Notes: a model not told the origin generated them from the sequence alone. 64,000 bases of DNA from Apricaphanius iberus (GCA_028564705.1 JAPXFQ010002824.1:772501-836500), one strand, 5' to 3'; positions 30,001 to 37,775 are shown, counted from the stretch's first letter. Numbers and translations are program-made.

Positions 30001-33000
30001 GGGCTTTCAGTCAGTGCTTGGCGGCAGTCGGTTAGACAGAAATTGCTACTGCAGGCATTTGTGTGTTTCCAAATTGCAAAATCAAAATGACCAAGTGGAC
30101 TAATTTCAGCTTCTACAGGCTCCCTTTCTGCAACCTGCACAGACTACAGCTGTAATAGCAGATGTCTGCAAAGTCATTGAAATTGCCAGTTAATGTAGGA
30201 ATCGGTTGGAATGAAACCCTCTGAAAACCCAGAATGACAACAAAAAAGCACCTCTGATTTGCTCTAAACTCACAGGGGAATAATGCTGGCGATTAATAAC
30301 AAAAAACTGGTGAAATGAAGGAGTTTTCTGGCAGATAATGCTTTATTTAGAGGCTGCACATCCGTTAACCCCATTAACTCCCATTATACAGATACACTCT
30401 GATCATGAATGGATATAAACGTCTCCCAAATGACTCCAAGTGGGTCCAAACTTGTCTGAGTGAGCAAATGAAAATAATGCACGCTAAAAATAAGGTCCAG
30501 GTTCCAAAAAAACTGTACTTTGAACTTGTACATTTAACTTGGATACTAAAAATATGGCACTAAAAAATTAAACTCTACAGACCTGTATCAGCTGATATAT
30601 ATAGTCCCCATCACTTCTCATGGAGCTATATGTCTTGTTTACGTAGTCCATTCTGCTCTCCAGTTGTATGAGGGAGCCTTTCTTGTTGTCCTTTCTGTGG
30701 AACATGGCCTTGTTGATCCAACTCTTTATCACTGATTGAATTTTATCAAAGTTTTCCTTTGCTCTGTTAACTCGATATGTAAGGTCTTGAACCAGGTTCT
30801 TTGTGCTTTGAATAAACCTCCAGCAGTCCTGATCCTGCCACGTCAGGCTGGTTTCTGCTTTTGCCAGCTGCAAGTCTACAGAGACCAGCTCAGCTCGAAT
30901 GAGAGGAAGTTCCACCTCCGACACTGTCATCTTTAACTTGTTGTAGCATTGCACCACCAGCTCCAAACTATTCAGATACTTGAAAACAAAACAGTGTAGA
31001 AAAGGAATGCAATAGTTAGGATGCACAGAGTGACTTATAAGGTTTTTTAATTTTTTTCCACATTTGATCAGTTTTTACTTAATAACAAAACGCACATAAT
31101 TGTAAAGTCGAGGGTAAAGAAAACAGCTCCCCAATTTTTTTTAAAGTAATAAAAATTAACCAATAAAAAATGGGGCATACATTTGAATAATCCCATCCAA
31201 AAATAATCTAAAAAGAAAGCTGGCCTATTTAGTTAAGGAGACAATTTGTTGCACTAGACTTCTTTATTTGTAAAATATTTTTTTTTAAATCATGATTCAC
31301 TCTAGCTCTAGCTTACAATTATGTATTTATTGTGTTCATATAAAATTCAAATAAAATACACCAAAGTTTATGGTCTTACTGTGTCAAAACACAAAAAGGT
31401 TTAAGGGGTAAGAATACTTTTGCACAACACAGTAAACATTTAACAAGCATGATAAATTGCTCATCAAACTCAATAAAGCAACCATCGTGTAAGTAAGTGT
31501 ATCGCAGGTTTCGTTTTACCTTTGTGAAAATGTCCCGTTTGTCGAAAACATCTATTGCAGCTGTTGGCATGGTTTTCTCACTGTGTGCATGAATATACTT
31601 TACATCTTTCAAAATTTCAGCAAGCTGTGGAATGATACATAAAAAGCATTTGCTTCATCGTGCGAATTATCCCAATTTTTAAAGTGTATAGCAAATCTAT
31701 TAACAATCAACACTTTATCAACAATAATGAGACAATCGAGATACAATGTCCATCTGGGATTTGCACCAAGAGAATCACATTTCAATGACTTCCTAATTAA
31801 CAGAGCTGATTTGAAACATTTTAAGGGAATTTTAGGTAGTGACCATCTGTTTATGACATTTTAAGAAACATTGTCACTTCTCCATCCTTACATAAAGTCC
31901 CTAACCTAATGTCAGTTTACCTTTGGATTGAAGTTTACTGAGATTAGTCCAGATGCAGGATTTCTTGAAATCAAAGGCTGGTTGAGGTTGATCAGGCAAG
32001 TCTGTTCCAAACCAATACACCAGTCAGAGTAAATGTCCTCTTCATACTGGTCTAAGACACTCAACATGTCCCTGTAAGTGCTGTGCACAGCCCCCATCTC
32101 CTTATGTTGTGCAGACCTAGAATGATTGCATAAACAGCAATGTCTTGTCTATTTCAAGCAACAGTCAATTCATGAAGATGTGTTTTCCTTTTTTTTAACT
32201 GACATGTCACACAGTAAGCAGACAACTTCCAACTTAGTTTCAATGCGTTTTTTGAGCATCTGTGCCCACTTTAAAGCTCCAGATGTGTGTGCCATGTTCT
32301 TAATCACACCACAGCCCACCTGTAAAAAAGGAGATAAAGAAAAGCTAAACTTACAGTTTTTTACACCATATTTAATGTAGACTGCATATGTAATGTCTTT
32401 GGGAAAAAGGTACCTGACTGAGCTGAGATTGTATCAGAAATGTACAATTATCCAGCTCTTCTTTGAAATGCTGCTGAAGTAGGACAAGGGATGTACTAAA
32501 CAACTCTTTGATTTGACTTCTCTCCAGAAAGGGTCCAGCAACTGTTAACATCTAAAAATAAATGGTATTGTCGGTTTTAAGTGTTTTAATTCACTAACCA
32601 CTCATCAACATTATGATTAACAAAAACAAAAAATTACTTTTAAAGCCGATTCCAGTCCTGAGCAGTCCTTGAAAGCCAAACATAGCAGGTTGGCAAGGCG
32701 ACGTTCAAAGTCGACAATTCTTCTTTTGAATGTGTTATACTCAACTTCAAAAGCCTCACATTATTAAATAAAACAGAATATGAATGCAAGAAAAAAAGTG
32801 TATATTTCTGCAGTATGAATTTATGGACTAACCTTTTTAATATTTTGATTTGCTTTAATGACTCTCAGTAAAAATAAATTTACTTTTTTACCTGAGAGGT
32901 GAAGTCAAGTGGATTGTTGTTACTGTGCTTCAAAGCTTGGCAGTGGTTGATGAACTCATTGTGTATCTTGGCTAGTTCCTCACTGTAGAGCCTTCCTTTA

Positions 33001-35583
33001 ATGCCACCAAATTCTAGTTTTTCCATCATTTGAAATTCCAGGACAGTTTCAAACAAATTCTACAAAGAAATAAACAGAAAATAATTTACATAAAAATGAG
33101 AGCAAAACTTGAAAACAAAAAAGACAAAATGTACTGTTACCTCCAGTTGAAGCATGTGATTCATGAATTGGCTGAAACGTGAAAAAGCCACGGCAGATGG
33201 GAAATCCCAAGGAGGATATCTTTCTTGCTTTGTCAACCTCTCCTTCTGGGCCTGGTAACTGTCTATGAAACATCTGAGAGTTTTTACTACCTTCTTTACC
33301 ATTAGCAGGCTTTCCTCTGTATCCTCTCTGTGTAGCAGATCTCCAGGGAGGTATGCAGAGGCCTATAGTGAGAAATGATTAATTAATTTAAGTGCATTCA
33401 CTAGGAAAACCAACAGCTAAAACTCCAAGGTTTAAGTTATTCACACACAAACTAGATTCATACTTGTTCAATGAATAGATTGCAGAGTTCCTTTAGTAGC
33501 ACCACAATGCGAGCCGGTCTCTGATAATACTGGCAGTTAGTCCAGATGAGGAATAGCGTATGAAAAAGTGCTGGAATGCACTTCTCCATATGTAGAAATC
33601 CATTCTTTTTCAGCCGAAACAACTGTGCATCCAGTGGCTGTAGATAAAGGTCAACAGCTTGGGCTTCTTCTAGAGCTTTTTGGTGTGTTTTTGGGGAGAA
33701 AATAAACAAATATTGTTACAAAAACAAGAATGATTGGGAAATGTTTTTGTGATGATACTAATATGAGCCTAAAAATACAAGCTACAACTTACCATTAGAC
33801 ACATTTTTAATTAGAGTGTTGATTGTTGGATGATAACTGCTGTCCATCACCTCCAAAATGTTGGCCACAATTTCAACACTGGAACTCTGAAGCTTTTAGT
33901 AAAAGTTCCTCCAAATTAGACCGATAGAAGGAGACGGATCAAATTGTACTTTAACCAATATTAGAAGGGAACAGAACTGTACCTGGTGATGAATGCCCTC
34001 AAGATTGTTCTTTCTGGAAGCCCAAAAGCTGATTTCCGCACTGGGCCCTGGGTTACAGCCTGTCTGTAGTAGATCTGATGAGTCCTGCTTTAAGATTTTG
34101 TGAATCAAATTGCTCCAGCTGATAACCTGGGTCTCAATGGTATGAGCAAATGTCCTGTCGTAGTTTTCATACCTTAGAGAGGAAGATAAAAATTACTTGA
34201 GACCAGGACAGTAAGAGAGACCCAACATCCTGTTACTATGTCCTTACATTTTAAATGTGTCATGTGACTTTTCCATCCAGCCTGTTGTTGTTGGAATAGG
34301 CAGGACGGTTTTCCCTAAAAGCTGCCCTTGTACAATTGATGTCATACTGCACATGCTCTCCACATGTCTATTGATGTCCTCAGAAATCAAATTTGGCAAC
34401 ATGGGATGATTGTTGCCATTGATCAGCAGTGGGCCACATACCTTGTGTAAAACCATAGAATAATTTATTCCAGAAAAAAAAAAGAAGTATTTCTAGTCCA
34501 TGCAAGGGTATTCATTAAGCATCAACCTTTTTATATTTTGTCACAATGCAGTCACAGAGACACTTAATACATGTGAAATGAAATTACAAATATGCATGGA
34601 TTTCTTTTGTTTTTGTTCTTTAACAAAAACAATAAACAATTAAATGTAGTGCAACAAAGAACTCCCATAACTCCTAGTGGTACAAGGAGTTCATTTATTT
34701 TGTAATTTAATCTCACAATAAGTAGGCTACAGTGTGTCATTGAAGGCTTCGGAGGTTTGTTATGGAACACTGGAGGAAAAGCAGCATCCTGGAGGCCAGG
34801 GAAGACAGAGCCAACAGCGGAACAACATTAAAATAACATTAAAATCATGCATGGCTTTCCATCTGCTTTACAATGCTGTATTGCTGTGTTCTGATCTATC
34901 ACATGCAATTTGGATAAACATGATCACAGTTCATTTGTTGCAAAGTGACAACATGTTTAAAAGTGCATAGTGTTTGAATACTTTTGCAAGGCACTGTTTA
35001 CAGCTCAAAATCATCTTTATTTGCAAAGTTTGTGCACTACTGAAAGTCCCATGCATTTTATTTATTTAATTTGTTTATTGTGCATCACAAACAGAACAAT
35101 CACCTGTTGTATTGCACCCGATAGATGCAGCAGAGGCAATGAAGACAGGAGGCCAAAACTCAGAAGCCCCCTGTAGTTCTCGGAGTTTATGGCAACATTT
35201 AATTTCTTGAAAATATAGATTTGTCGACTTTTAGCAGCAACAGGTGGGACCTGCGATTGAAATAAAAGATAGACTCGGAGCAGAAGGTCGACATAAAAGT
35301 TGCATATCGTGGGCCGTTTATTTTTTTTTTTTCAACAAGCAAGATTTTAGGTCAACCTTACCTCATTTGAAGGAAGCAGACTGCGTTTGCTGGTTGAGTA
35401 AAAATATAAAACGGTCTCTCTCTGGAAGAAGTCTTCGAGAAGCGCTTGAAACTCTCCGTTTGAAGCGCACTGCTCCCATGTTTGTCTTTGCAGCTGCAGT
35501 AGAAAACACACTTTCTCCCCGACAAACCTAACTCTGACGTCCTCAAGAAAAGATGGCACAATTAGACTTTCTTCGTCTGACAT
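189..35583 (-). CDS. dnah11: Axonemal outer-arm dynein heavy chain, dnah11-like, 5' half (45 exons; 3' end outside window)
   Basis: Force-generating ATPase heavy chain of the ciliary outer dynein arm; in vertebrates DNAH11 acts in motile and nodal cilia. I traced 45 exons on the minus strand from splice sites. Every junction keeps phase, giving about 2,423 codons against roughly 4,500 for the family. The start is the ATG at 35583 (MSDEE), the only in-frame ATG in that open frame, with G at -3. Order: tail (exons 1-15), linker (about 16-30), AAA1 (31-38), AAA2 (39-42), AAA3 entry (43-45). AAA1 P-loop GPAGTGKT is at about residues 1845-1852, Walker B CFDEFN at about 1895-1900, AAA2 P-loop GSAGTGKS at about 2126-2133. 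Choice of DNAH11 over DNAH9/17 rests on remembered segments such as [27 protein letters not shown] and [12 protein letters not shown]. Dynein heavy chain is near certain; the paralogue is likely. Last exon seen ends at 189. Confidence 0.9.
363..1335. other. dnah11 intron 44 with RTE-type LINE tail fragment
   Basis: About 1 kb of AT-rich intron. Positions about 645-765 hold a degraded repeat whose reverse complement contains the acagacaaac-rich motif followed by a phrase equivalent to 'aattcaaaagttat..gattttgat', typical of RTE-class LINE 3' ends in fish. A related better copy lies at about 52030-52290. No coding content seen in the remainder. Confidence 0.45.
2600..2955. mobile_element. Foldback MITE with ~130 bp terminal inverted repeats (intron 40)
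   Basis: Left arm about 2600-2730 and right arm about 2810-2955 are inverted copies. Both contain gtaaccagcccagt, then cctgatctg and gtttgc in mirrored order, and both outer parts share taagtaaaaaaa and gtccattg. The spacer is only about 80 bp. No coding content; short non-autonomous DNA transposon. Arm ends are approximate. Confidence 0.75.
2962..3062 (-). mobile_element. L2/Maui-like LINE 3' end fragment
   Basis: Begins with ccatccatctcttcttatcc, followed by gggtcgcagggggg and agcccatctccagtggtc, the classic 3' terminal block of teleost L2/Maui LINEs in antisense. Same family as 25906-26260. Heavily truncated, about 100 bp. Confidence 0.65.
4066..6082 (-). CDS. dnah11: dnah11 exons 31-38: AAA1, the main ATPase site
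   Basis: Exons: 5951-6082, 5659-5819, 5365-5521, 4998-5143, 4799-4915, 4574-4712, 4340-4432, 4066-4260, about residues 1729-2108. Exon 31 begins [15 protein letters not shown] and contains the conserved [16 protein letters not shown]. Exon 33 has the P-loop [19 protein letters not shown]; exon 34 [17 protein letters not shown] with Walker B; exon 35 the sensor-I block [13 protein letters not shown]; exon 36 [20 protein letters not shown]; exon 38 [16 protein letters not shown]. All catalytic landmarks are intact, arguing against a pseudogene. The exon 31 acceptor (tag|GTTTTC) was chosen over a cag nine bases further in because it restores the family length (KKQ-VFQ-LN). Confidence 0.95.
5572..5616. 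repeat. Short LINE-tail-like fragment
   Basis: The phrase aatactttattgatcccaga is a frequent teleost LINE 3' end signature. Only about 45 bp is present, in the intron between exons 33 and 32. Confidence 0.35.
6850..9830 (-). repeat. Very GC-rich LINE 3' region (C-rich on plus strand)
   Basis: About 3 kb, roughly two-thirds or more G+C, in sharp contrast with the AT-rich surroundings. Many C-runs on the plus strand (G-runs on the LINE sense strand) give strong G-quadruplex potential, for example around 7205-7275 and 9474-9550. Long open frames occur on both strands (about 280-320 codons) but are low complexity, rich in P, R, G and W, overlap one another and match nothing I know. I treat them as chance frames in stop-poor GC-rich DNA. 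An AT-richer spacer at about 7890-8040 divides the block. Confidence 0.7.
8389..8429. repeat. Strong hairpin in GC-rich LINE 3' region
   Basis: Arms ccacaggcgag and ctcgcctgtgg pair perfectly (11 bp), continue through a G-T wobble and a run of C against G, and leave a loop of about 5-7 nt around tcaac. Seventeen or so paired bases in total, well above the background. Confidence 0.75.
9831..11640 (-). pseudogene. LINE ORF2 fragment: reverse transcriptase C-terminal half plus zinc-knuckle region
   Basis: Open frame reading down from about 11640 to the TAG at 9831. It shows [15 protein letters not shown] then YADD at 11463-11474 (plus coordinates), the RT catalytic box, then a thumb region and, near the C-terminus, CLQC followed by H-ALWFC, the Cys/His motif typical of L1-group ORF2 ends. 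About 600 codons remain; the endonuclease and first RT blocks are missing. No stop or frameshift was noted in what remains, so the insertion is fairly young. L1 versus Tx1 subgroup is not settled. Confidence 0.8.
11949..11999. repeat. (AT)n microsatellite
   Basis: About 25 perfect TA units after a short (GT)n lead. Confidence 0.97.
12000..15565. other. Intron 30, AT-rich non-coding DNA
   Basis: No gene. Very AT-rich at 12850-13400 with many ATT/TTA runs. A short imperfect direct repeat lies at 15036-15070 and 15156-15190 (gcgtcaact, then cagccat or ggccat, and tttgtttc), about 120 bp apart. The rest is unassigned, probably old transposon DNA. Confidence 0.6.
15566..16217 (+). mobile_element. 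Rex3/RTE-like LINE, 5'-truncated, with GATG tail
   Basis: Encodes the C-terminal part of an RTE-type reverse transcriptase: [51 protein letters not shown], then RPRGRPRTC and a TGA at 16060-16062 where relatives read W. Reading resumes in the same frame ([19 protein letters not shown]). It ends in gataagcggaagatggatgg-type tail repeats (about 16190-16217), the GATG tail of Rex3. 5'-truncated and inactivated by the stop. Plus orientation, antisense to dnah11. Confidence 0.85.
16218..17603. other. Intron 30, possible non-autonomous DNA transposon
   Basis: About 1.1 kb bounded by cagggcctaa near 16248 and, inverted, by gggcctttagctg near 17295. The internal sequence is not recognised. Such ends suggest an old MITE, but I could not align the arms further. 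Confidence 0.3.
17604..23705 (-). CDS. dnah11: dnah11 exons 20-30: linker domain (DHC_N2)
   Basis: Exons: 23619-23705, 23372-23530, 23037-23120, 22753-22911, 22530-22652, 21478-21600, 18808-19032, 18643-18734, 18206-18332, 17924-18076, 17604-17837, about residues 1207-1728. This is the mechanical linker that swings over the AAA ring. Visible landmarks are [15 protein letters not shown] (exon 22), [18 protein letters not shown] (25), [13 protein letters not shown] (26), [13 protein letters not shown] (28), [11 protein letters not shown] (29) and [13 protein letters not shown] (30). Exon 30 ends ...KEYNKKQ at a CAG|gcaaga junction: a GC donor, because no GT exists before an in-frame stop 8 codons later. 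Introns 25 and 26 carry Tc1 relics (about 2.4 kb) or are short. Confidence 0.9.
18412..18620. mobile_element. Foldback MITE (hAT-like 'hole-in-one' fish repeat), intron 27
   Basis: Inverted ends: tcctcaaggac near 18430 and the mirrored cctttgaggata near 18592. Internal phrases match a common teleost non-autonomous repeat containing tcctgcagg and 'acacctgattcaaat'-type sequence, here degraded. Related copy at 28378-28584. The family name is uncertain. Confidence 0.5.
19180..20800. mobile_element. Cluster of degraded Tc1-like transposon fragments (intron 25)
   Basis: Minus-oriented pieces at 19180-19650 (ctgctggcaccatgatgga and a ctgaccagagcac block, both from Tc1 transposase genes) and 20500-20700 (gtggatggccatatcttgg). 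A plus-oriented 5' part at 19741-20204 begins ATGGCCAAGACCAGGGAGCT, a Tc1 transposase N-terminus reading [18 protein letters not shown]. All are heavily mutated. At least two separate insertions are implied by the opposite orientations. Confidence 0.7.
20801..22529. other. Introns 24-25, non-coding
   Basis: Apart from exon 25 (21478-21600), this is AT-rich intron sequence with no gene or well-preserved repeat that I can recognise. Confidence 0.5.
23139..23164. repeat. (CA)n microsatellite
   Basis: About 12 CA units in intron 21. Confidence 0.95.
23706..24642. other. Intron 19, with degraded repeat
   Basis: Non-coding. Around 24010-24130 is a ttaagtaa-rich segment (caaaccttagatttacttaa, then aacttggttacttaac mirrored), resembling a small palindromic fish MITE. 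A comparable, weaker segment lies at 1080-1320. No gene seen. Confidence 0.4.
24643..25678 (-). CDS. dnah11: dnah11 exons 16-19: tail-to-linker transition
   Basis: Exons: 25427-25678, 25178-25347, 24872-25094, 24643-24759, about residues 953-1206. Exon 16 encodes [17 protein letters not shown]; exon 17 [20 protein letters not shown] and [17 protein letters not shown]; exon 18 SLEELQNFF and [19 protein letters not shown]; exon 19 [20 protein letters not shown]. These are highly recognisable blocks of outer-arm beta-type heavy chains just before the linker. Introns inside this group are short (77-112 nt). All boundaries use GT-AG and phases 0 or 2 that match across junctions. Confidence 0.92.
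25906..26260 (-). mobile_element. L2/Maui-like LINE 3' end
   Basis: About 355 bp in antisense: (ccat)n tail at 25906-25920, then the 'gcttatcc ... gtcatgggg ... ggtggggtacagcctggaca' block, 'gggaggaagcc ... gtacccagagggaaccaacg', 'gagaacttgcaaactc', ending at 'tgcagccc'. This is the usual order of the teleost L2/Maui 3' region. Diverged, no coding part. Confidence 0.85.
26592..28198. mobile_element. Tc1-like transposon with ~215 bp TIRs, TA target duplication
   Basis: Starts cagtggcttacaaaagtatt and ends, inverted, in acttttgcaggccactg. A TA flanks each side (26590-26591 and 28199-28200). TIRs pair over about 215 bp with high identity. Total 1,607 bp, inside dnah11 intron 15. The transposase gene runs on the minus strand and is broken, so the copy is non-autonomous. 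Confidence 0.93.
26809..27829 (-). pseudogene. Broken Tc1-like transposase
   Basis: ATG at 27829 opens [20 protein letters not shown], a Tc1 helix-turn-helix, with GRPPKL hook at about 60. The catalytic landmarks are all visible: [12 protein letters not shown] (first D), [11 protein letters not shown] (second D) and [10 protein letters not shown] (E, DD34E spacing). They lie in different frames: at least two frameshifts occur, near 27330 and 27230-27160. Full length would be about 340 residues. Not functional. Confidence 0.88.
28378..28584. mobile_element. Foldback MITE, same family as 18412-18620
   Basis: Mirrored arms: tcctgcaacttttagatg near 28410 and cacctaaaagttgtaggat near 28546; internal aacacacctgaatcaaat and gaatcaggtgtgcag are also inverted copies. 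A common teleost non-autonomous DNA repeat, about 200 bp. Confidence 0.7.
28680..29100 (+). mobile_element. Degraded Tc1-like fragment
   Basis: Contains gggtgttccaacagaacaat, aatccaaaacatagatcaaa and 'aaccctgacctaaat', the block around the second catalytic Asp of a Tc1 gene, ending in a TIR-like gtgtgtaaacttctgacc. Plus orientation, opposite to the better copy just upstream. Frame not preserved. Confidence 0.65.
29166..32754 (-). CDS. dnah11: dnah11 exons 9-15: central tail (DHC_N1)
   Basis: Exons: 32638-32754, 32414-32551, about 32204-32319, 31921-32116, 31520-31624, 30583-30978, 29166-29498, about residues 486-952. Exon 9 encodes [18 protein letters not shown]; exon 11 [13 protein letters not shown], the family's W-A-Q segment; exon 12 [18 protein letters not shown]; exon 14 a 132-codon helical stretch with [20 protein letters not shown]. 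These follow DNAH9/11 order without gaps. The exon 11 donor is ambiguous: two GT sites nine bases apart keep the same phase, so three residues are uncertain. Exon 15 ([15 protein letters not shown] through [11 protein letters not shown]) is followed by a 3.5 kb intron full of transposons. Confidence 0.87.
29700..30462. mobile_element. Long-TIR MITE with THAP-like fossil (copy 1, intron 14)
   Basis: Left arm begins cagacaagtttggagccact and continues tggagtc..atatccatataat; the right arm mirrors this, ending aacttgtctgag. About 760 bp; the arms pair over roughly 80-90 bp with changes. Further inverted blocks (tcatttcacca / tggtgaaatga) lie inside. A second copy is at about 49830-50420. The interior contains a THAP-like peptide fossil. 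No intact transposase, so non-autonomous. Superfamily is not settled (P-like, Kolobok or other THAP-bearing). Confidence 0.8.
30054..30155 (+). pseudogene. THAP-domain-like N-terminal fossil (copy 1)
   Basis: Open stretch [20 protein letters not shown] continuing YRLPF..LHRLQL to a TAA. It resembles the start of a THAP zinc finger: C-x4-C then FSFxRLP, as in C2CH THAP domains of P-type transposases and host THAP proteins. No start codon and only about 33 codons, too short for a domain (about 90). In copy 2 the second Cys is Ser. Confidence 0.55.
31020..31445. mobile_element. Tc1-like MITE (TIRs only), intron 13
   Basis: Right end reads toaatacttttgcacaacac-type TIR (taagaatacttttgcacaac at about 31409), with the mirrored cacataattgtaaag segments on both halves (about 31092 and inverted near 31310). 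Transposase missing. Diverged. Confidence 0.5.
32892..35583 (-). CDS. dnah11: dnah11 exons 1-8: start of N-terminal tail
   Basis: Exons (minus order): 35362-35583, 35104-35250, 34248-34441, 33983-34172, 33793-33892, 33464-33675, 33141-33362, 32892-33059, about residues 1-485. Exon 1 encodes the poorly conserved head with [16 protein letters not shown]. Exon 2 (49 codons, [16 protein letters not shown]) is found only by splice reading; it is framed by an AG acceptor and CAG|gtgatt donor and fills the gap between exons 1 and 3 exactly. Exon 3 carries [11 protein letters not shown], the tail motif near LLPLP/LLPIP in the family. Exon 6 ([18 protein letters not shown]) matches the DHC_N1 tail domain, which mediates heavy-chain dimerisation and intermediate-chain binding. 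The exon 5 acceptor could be 4-6 nt different; the version giving [14 protein letters not shown] fits the family best. Confidence 0.88.
34495..34998. mobile_element. Tc1-like MITE, intron 2
   Basis: Left part has tgcaagggtattcattaagc and ttttgtcacaatg; right end has aatacttttgcaaggcactg at about 34978-34997. These are inverted Tc1-type ends of the same sort as at 26592. Interior about 500 bp, no transposase. Confidence 0.6.
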
Positions 35584-35830
35584 TTCGAAACCCCGAACAT
35601 AACCAAATGAAAAGCTGACCCCTTCGCCACTTCCCCAGACAAAATATTTTGTAAAATAATCGCGTTTTTGGTAGTTTCGGGACAACCTATTAGTAATTTT
35701 AGCGGCTTAGCGCCCAAAAGAAAACTCTACAGTGGCTGCCATTAAATAGAAAACTTGGCACCAGCTGCATTTACGTGTGTTTAGCATTGTGTTTCCAAGC
35801 AACGGCCATCCCAATCACTGCAAGCTACTC
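35584..35830 (-). promoter_or_regulatory. dnah11 5' flank with RFX X-box-like site
   Basis: Upstream of the ATG at 35583. At 35791-35803 the plus strand reads gtttccaagcaac. One half site (AGCAAC) fits the RFX X-box half RGYAAC exactly; the other (GTTTCC) has one mismatch to GTNRCC. RFX factors with FOXJ1 drive motile-cilium genes including axonemal dyneins, so the position about 210 bp upstream is sensible. I see no convincing TATA box. The transcription start cannot be placed by sequence alone. Confidence 0.5.
35791..35803. promoter_or_regulatory. X-box-like RFX motif
   Basis: gtttccaagcaac: imperfect palindrome of two RFX half sites without a spacer mismatch in the right half. About 208 bp 5' of the dnah11 start codon. 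Confidence 0.5.
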
Positions 35831-36116
35831 CGCTATCTATCTCATGTAAAATACAGCAGTCGATGAAATGGTATAAACATTTGTGTTTTATTTGTTTGTA
35901 TCAGTCCGGTGGCTATATAGCTCTCTGCCTCTTATAGGCTATGATATTCGATAAATTCGTTTGATTTATAGGCTACTCAAATAAATCAAATCAACTTATA
36001 GTTATTTCATTGTGGCTCAAATTGGAATCTACATATCTTTACTGTAATTGCAATTTAACAGACTTTAATTTGCTTTATATATGTTGGTTCAAAATATAAG
36101 TGCACAGCAAACACTT

Positions 36117-36181
<65 letters not shown>

Positions 36182-36529
36182 GGCCTTTTTAAAAGCATAC
36201 ATATGTTTTTATTCGTGTTTTATGGCACTCCTGGTTCCAAGTTAACAGAAAGCATGATTAAATTGAACACAAGCACCCAAGGGGGGATACACAAACTCAG
36301 ACTGACCCCTGAACAGAGTCAAAGCCTTCTTACACGTTTCACATGCCACAGTTTATCCAAAGTTGTTTATTCATAGATACACATTTTTTAATAGATTTGA
36401 ACTTTTTGTTGCAAACATAAAGTGAAATGGGATCCGCTGGACCCATTTTTGATGGCACCAGACAACAGTTGTTAGGGTTTCTCTTGAGCTTAAAAGTTTG
36501 CATTTCTCAAAAACTTTGACGCTATTGTA
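35831..36529. other. Intergenic, with (TTA)n
   Basis: AT-rich DNA upstream of dnah11. (TTA)n microsatellite at 36120-36180, about 20 units. The rest carries no gene that I can see. Confidence 0.7.
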
Positions 36530-37775
36530 CAGTCGTGGCCAAAAGTTTTGAGAATGACACAAATAGTTTCCACAAAGTTTGCTGCTAAACTGCTTTCAGA
36601 TCTTTTCTTCAGTTGTTTCTGTGATGTACTGAGATCAGTATGCCAGGCTGATTGGGTTAGAATGGCAGACTTAACATGTTAAAAGGAGGGTGATGCTTGA
36701 AATCATTTTTCTTCCATTGCTAACCATGGTGACCTGCAAAGAAACGCATGCAGCCATCATTGCGTTGCATAAAAATGGCTTCACATTCAAGGATATTGTG
36801 GCTACAAAGATTGCGCCTAAATCAACAATTTATAGGATGGCATCAGGCAGGTGTGAGCGCATCTGCACGCACAATGAGGCGAAGACTTTTGGAAGATGGC
36901 CTGGTGTCAAGAAGTGAAGCGAAGAAGCCACTTCTCTCCAAAAAAACATCAGAGACAGATTGATCTTCTGCAGAAAGTATGGTGAATGGACTGCTGAGGA
37001 CTGGGGCAAAGTCATATTCTCCATTGAAGCCTCTTTCTGATTGTTCGGGGGATCAGGAAAAAGGCTTGTCCGGAGAAGATATGGGGAGCGCTCACATCAG
37101 TCCTGTGTCATGCCAACAGTAAAGCATCCTGAGACCATTCATGTGTGGGGTTGCTTGCTTCTCATCCAAGGGAGTGGGCTAACTTACAATTTTGCCCAAA
37201 AACACAGCCATGAATAAAGAATGGTACCAAAACACCCTCCAACAGCAACTTCTTCCAACAATCCAACAACAGTTTGGTGAAGAAGAATGCATTTTCCATC
37301 ACGATGGAGCACCGTGCCATAAGGCAAAAGTGATAATTAAGTGGGTCGGGGACCAAAACATTGAAATTTTGGGTCTATGGCCTGGAAACTCCCCAGATCT
37401 TAATCCCATTGAGAACTTGTGGTCAAGCCTTAAGAGGCGGGTGGACAAACAAAAACCCAGTAATTCTGACAAACTCCAAGAAGTGATCATGAAAGAATGG
37501 GTTGCTATCAGTCAGGATTTGGCCGAGAAGTTGATTGAGAGCATGCCCAGTGAAATTGCAGTGGTCCTGAATAAGAAGGGCCAACACTGCAAATACTGAC
37601 TCTTTGCATAAATGTCATGTAATTGTAGATAAAAGCCTTTGAAATGTATGAAGTGCTTGTAATTATATTTCAGTACATCACAGAAACAACTGAAACAAAG
37701 ATCTAAAAGCAATTTAGCAGAAAACTTTGTGAAAACTAATATTTGTGTCATTCTCAAAAGTTTTGGCCATGACTG
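36530..37775. mobile_element. Tc1-like transposon, TA target duplication
   Basis: Starts cagtcgtggccaaaagtttt and ends mirrored aaaagttttggccatgactg, with TA on both sides (36528-36529 and 37776-37777). TIRs pair over about 110 bp at about 90%. Total 1,246 bp. A different Tc1 family from 26592 (different ends). The transposase on the plus strand is broken and partly deleted. Confidence 0.92.
36726..37599 (+). pseudogene. Broken Tc1-like transposase
   Basis: ATG at 36726 opens MVTCKETHAAIIALHKNGFT (helix-turn-helix), interrupted after about 60 codons. The C-terminal half is open to 37599 with IFHHDGAPCHKA (second catalytic D) and [11 protein letters not shown] (E). The first D block (near 37000-37020, 'viftd/eas') is disrupted. 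About 290 codons remain of about 340. Confidence 0.85.

Noticed and set aside
35584..35685. Longer N-terminus for dnah11
   Set aside because: The upstream extension of the frame has no ATG; it would need a TTG start.
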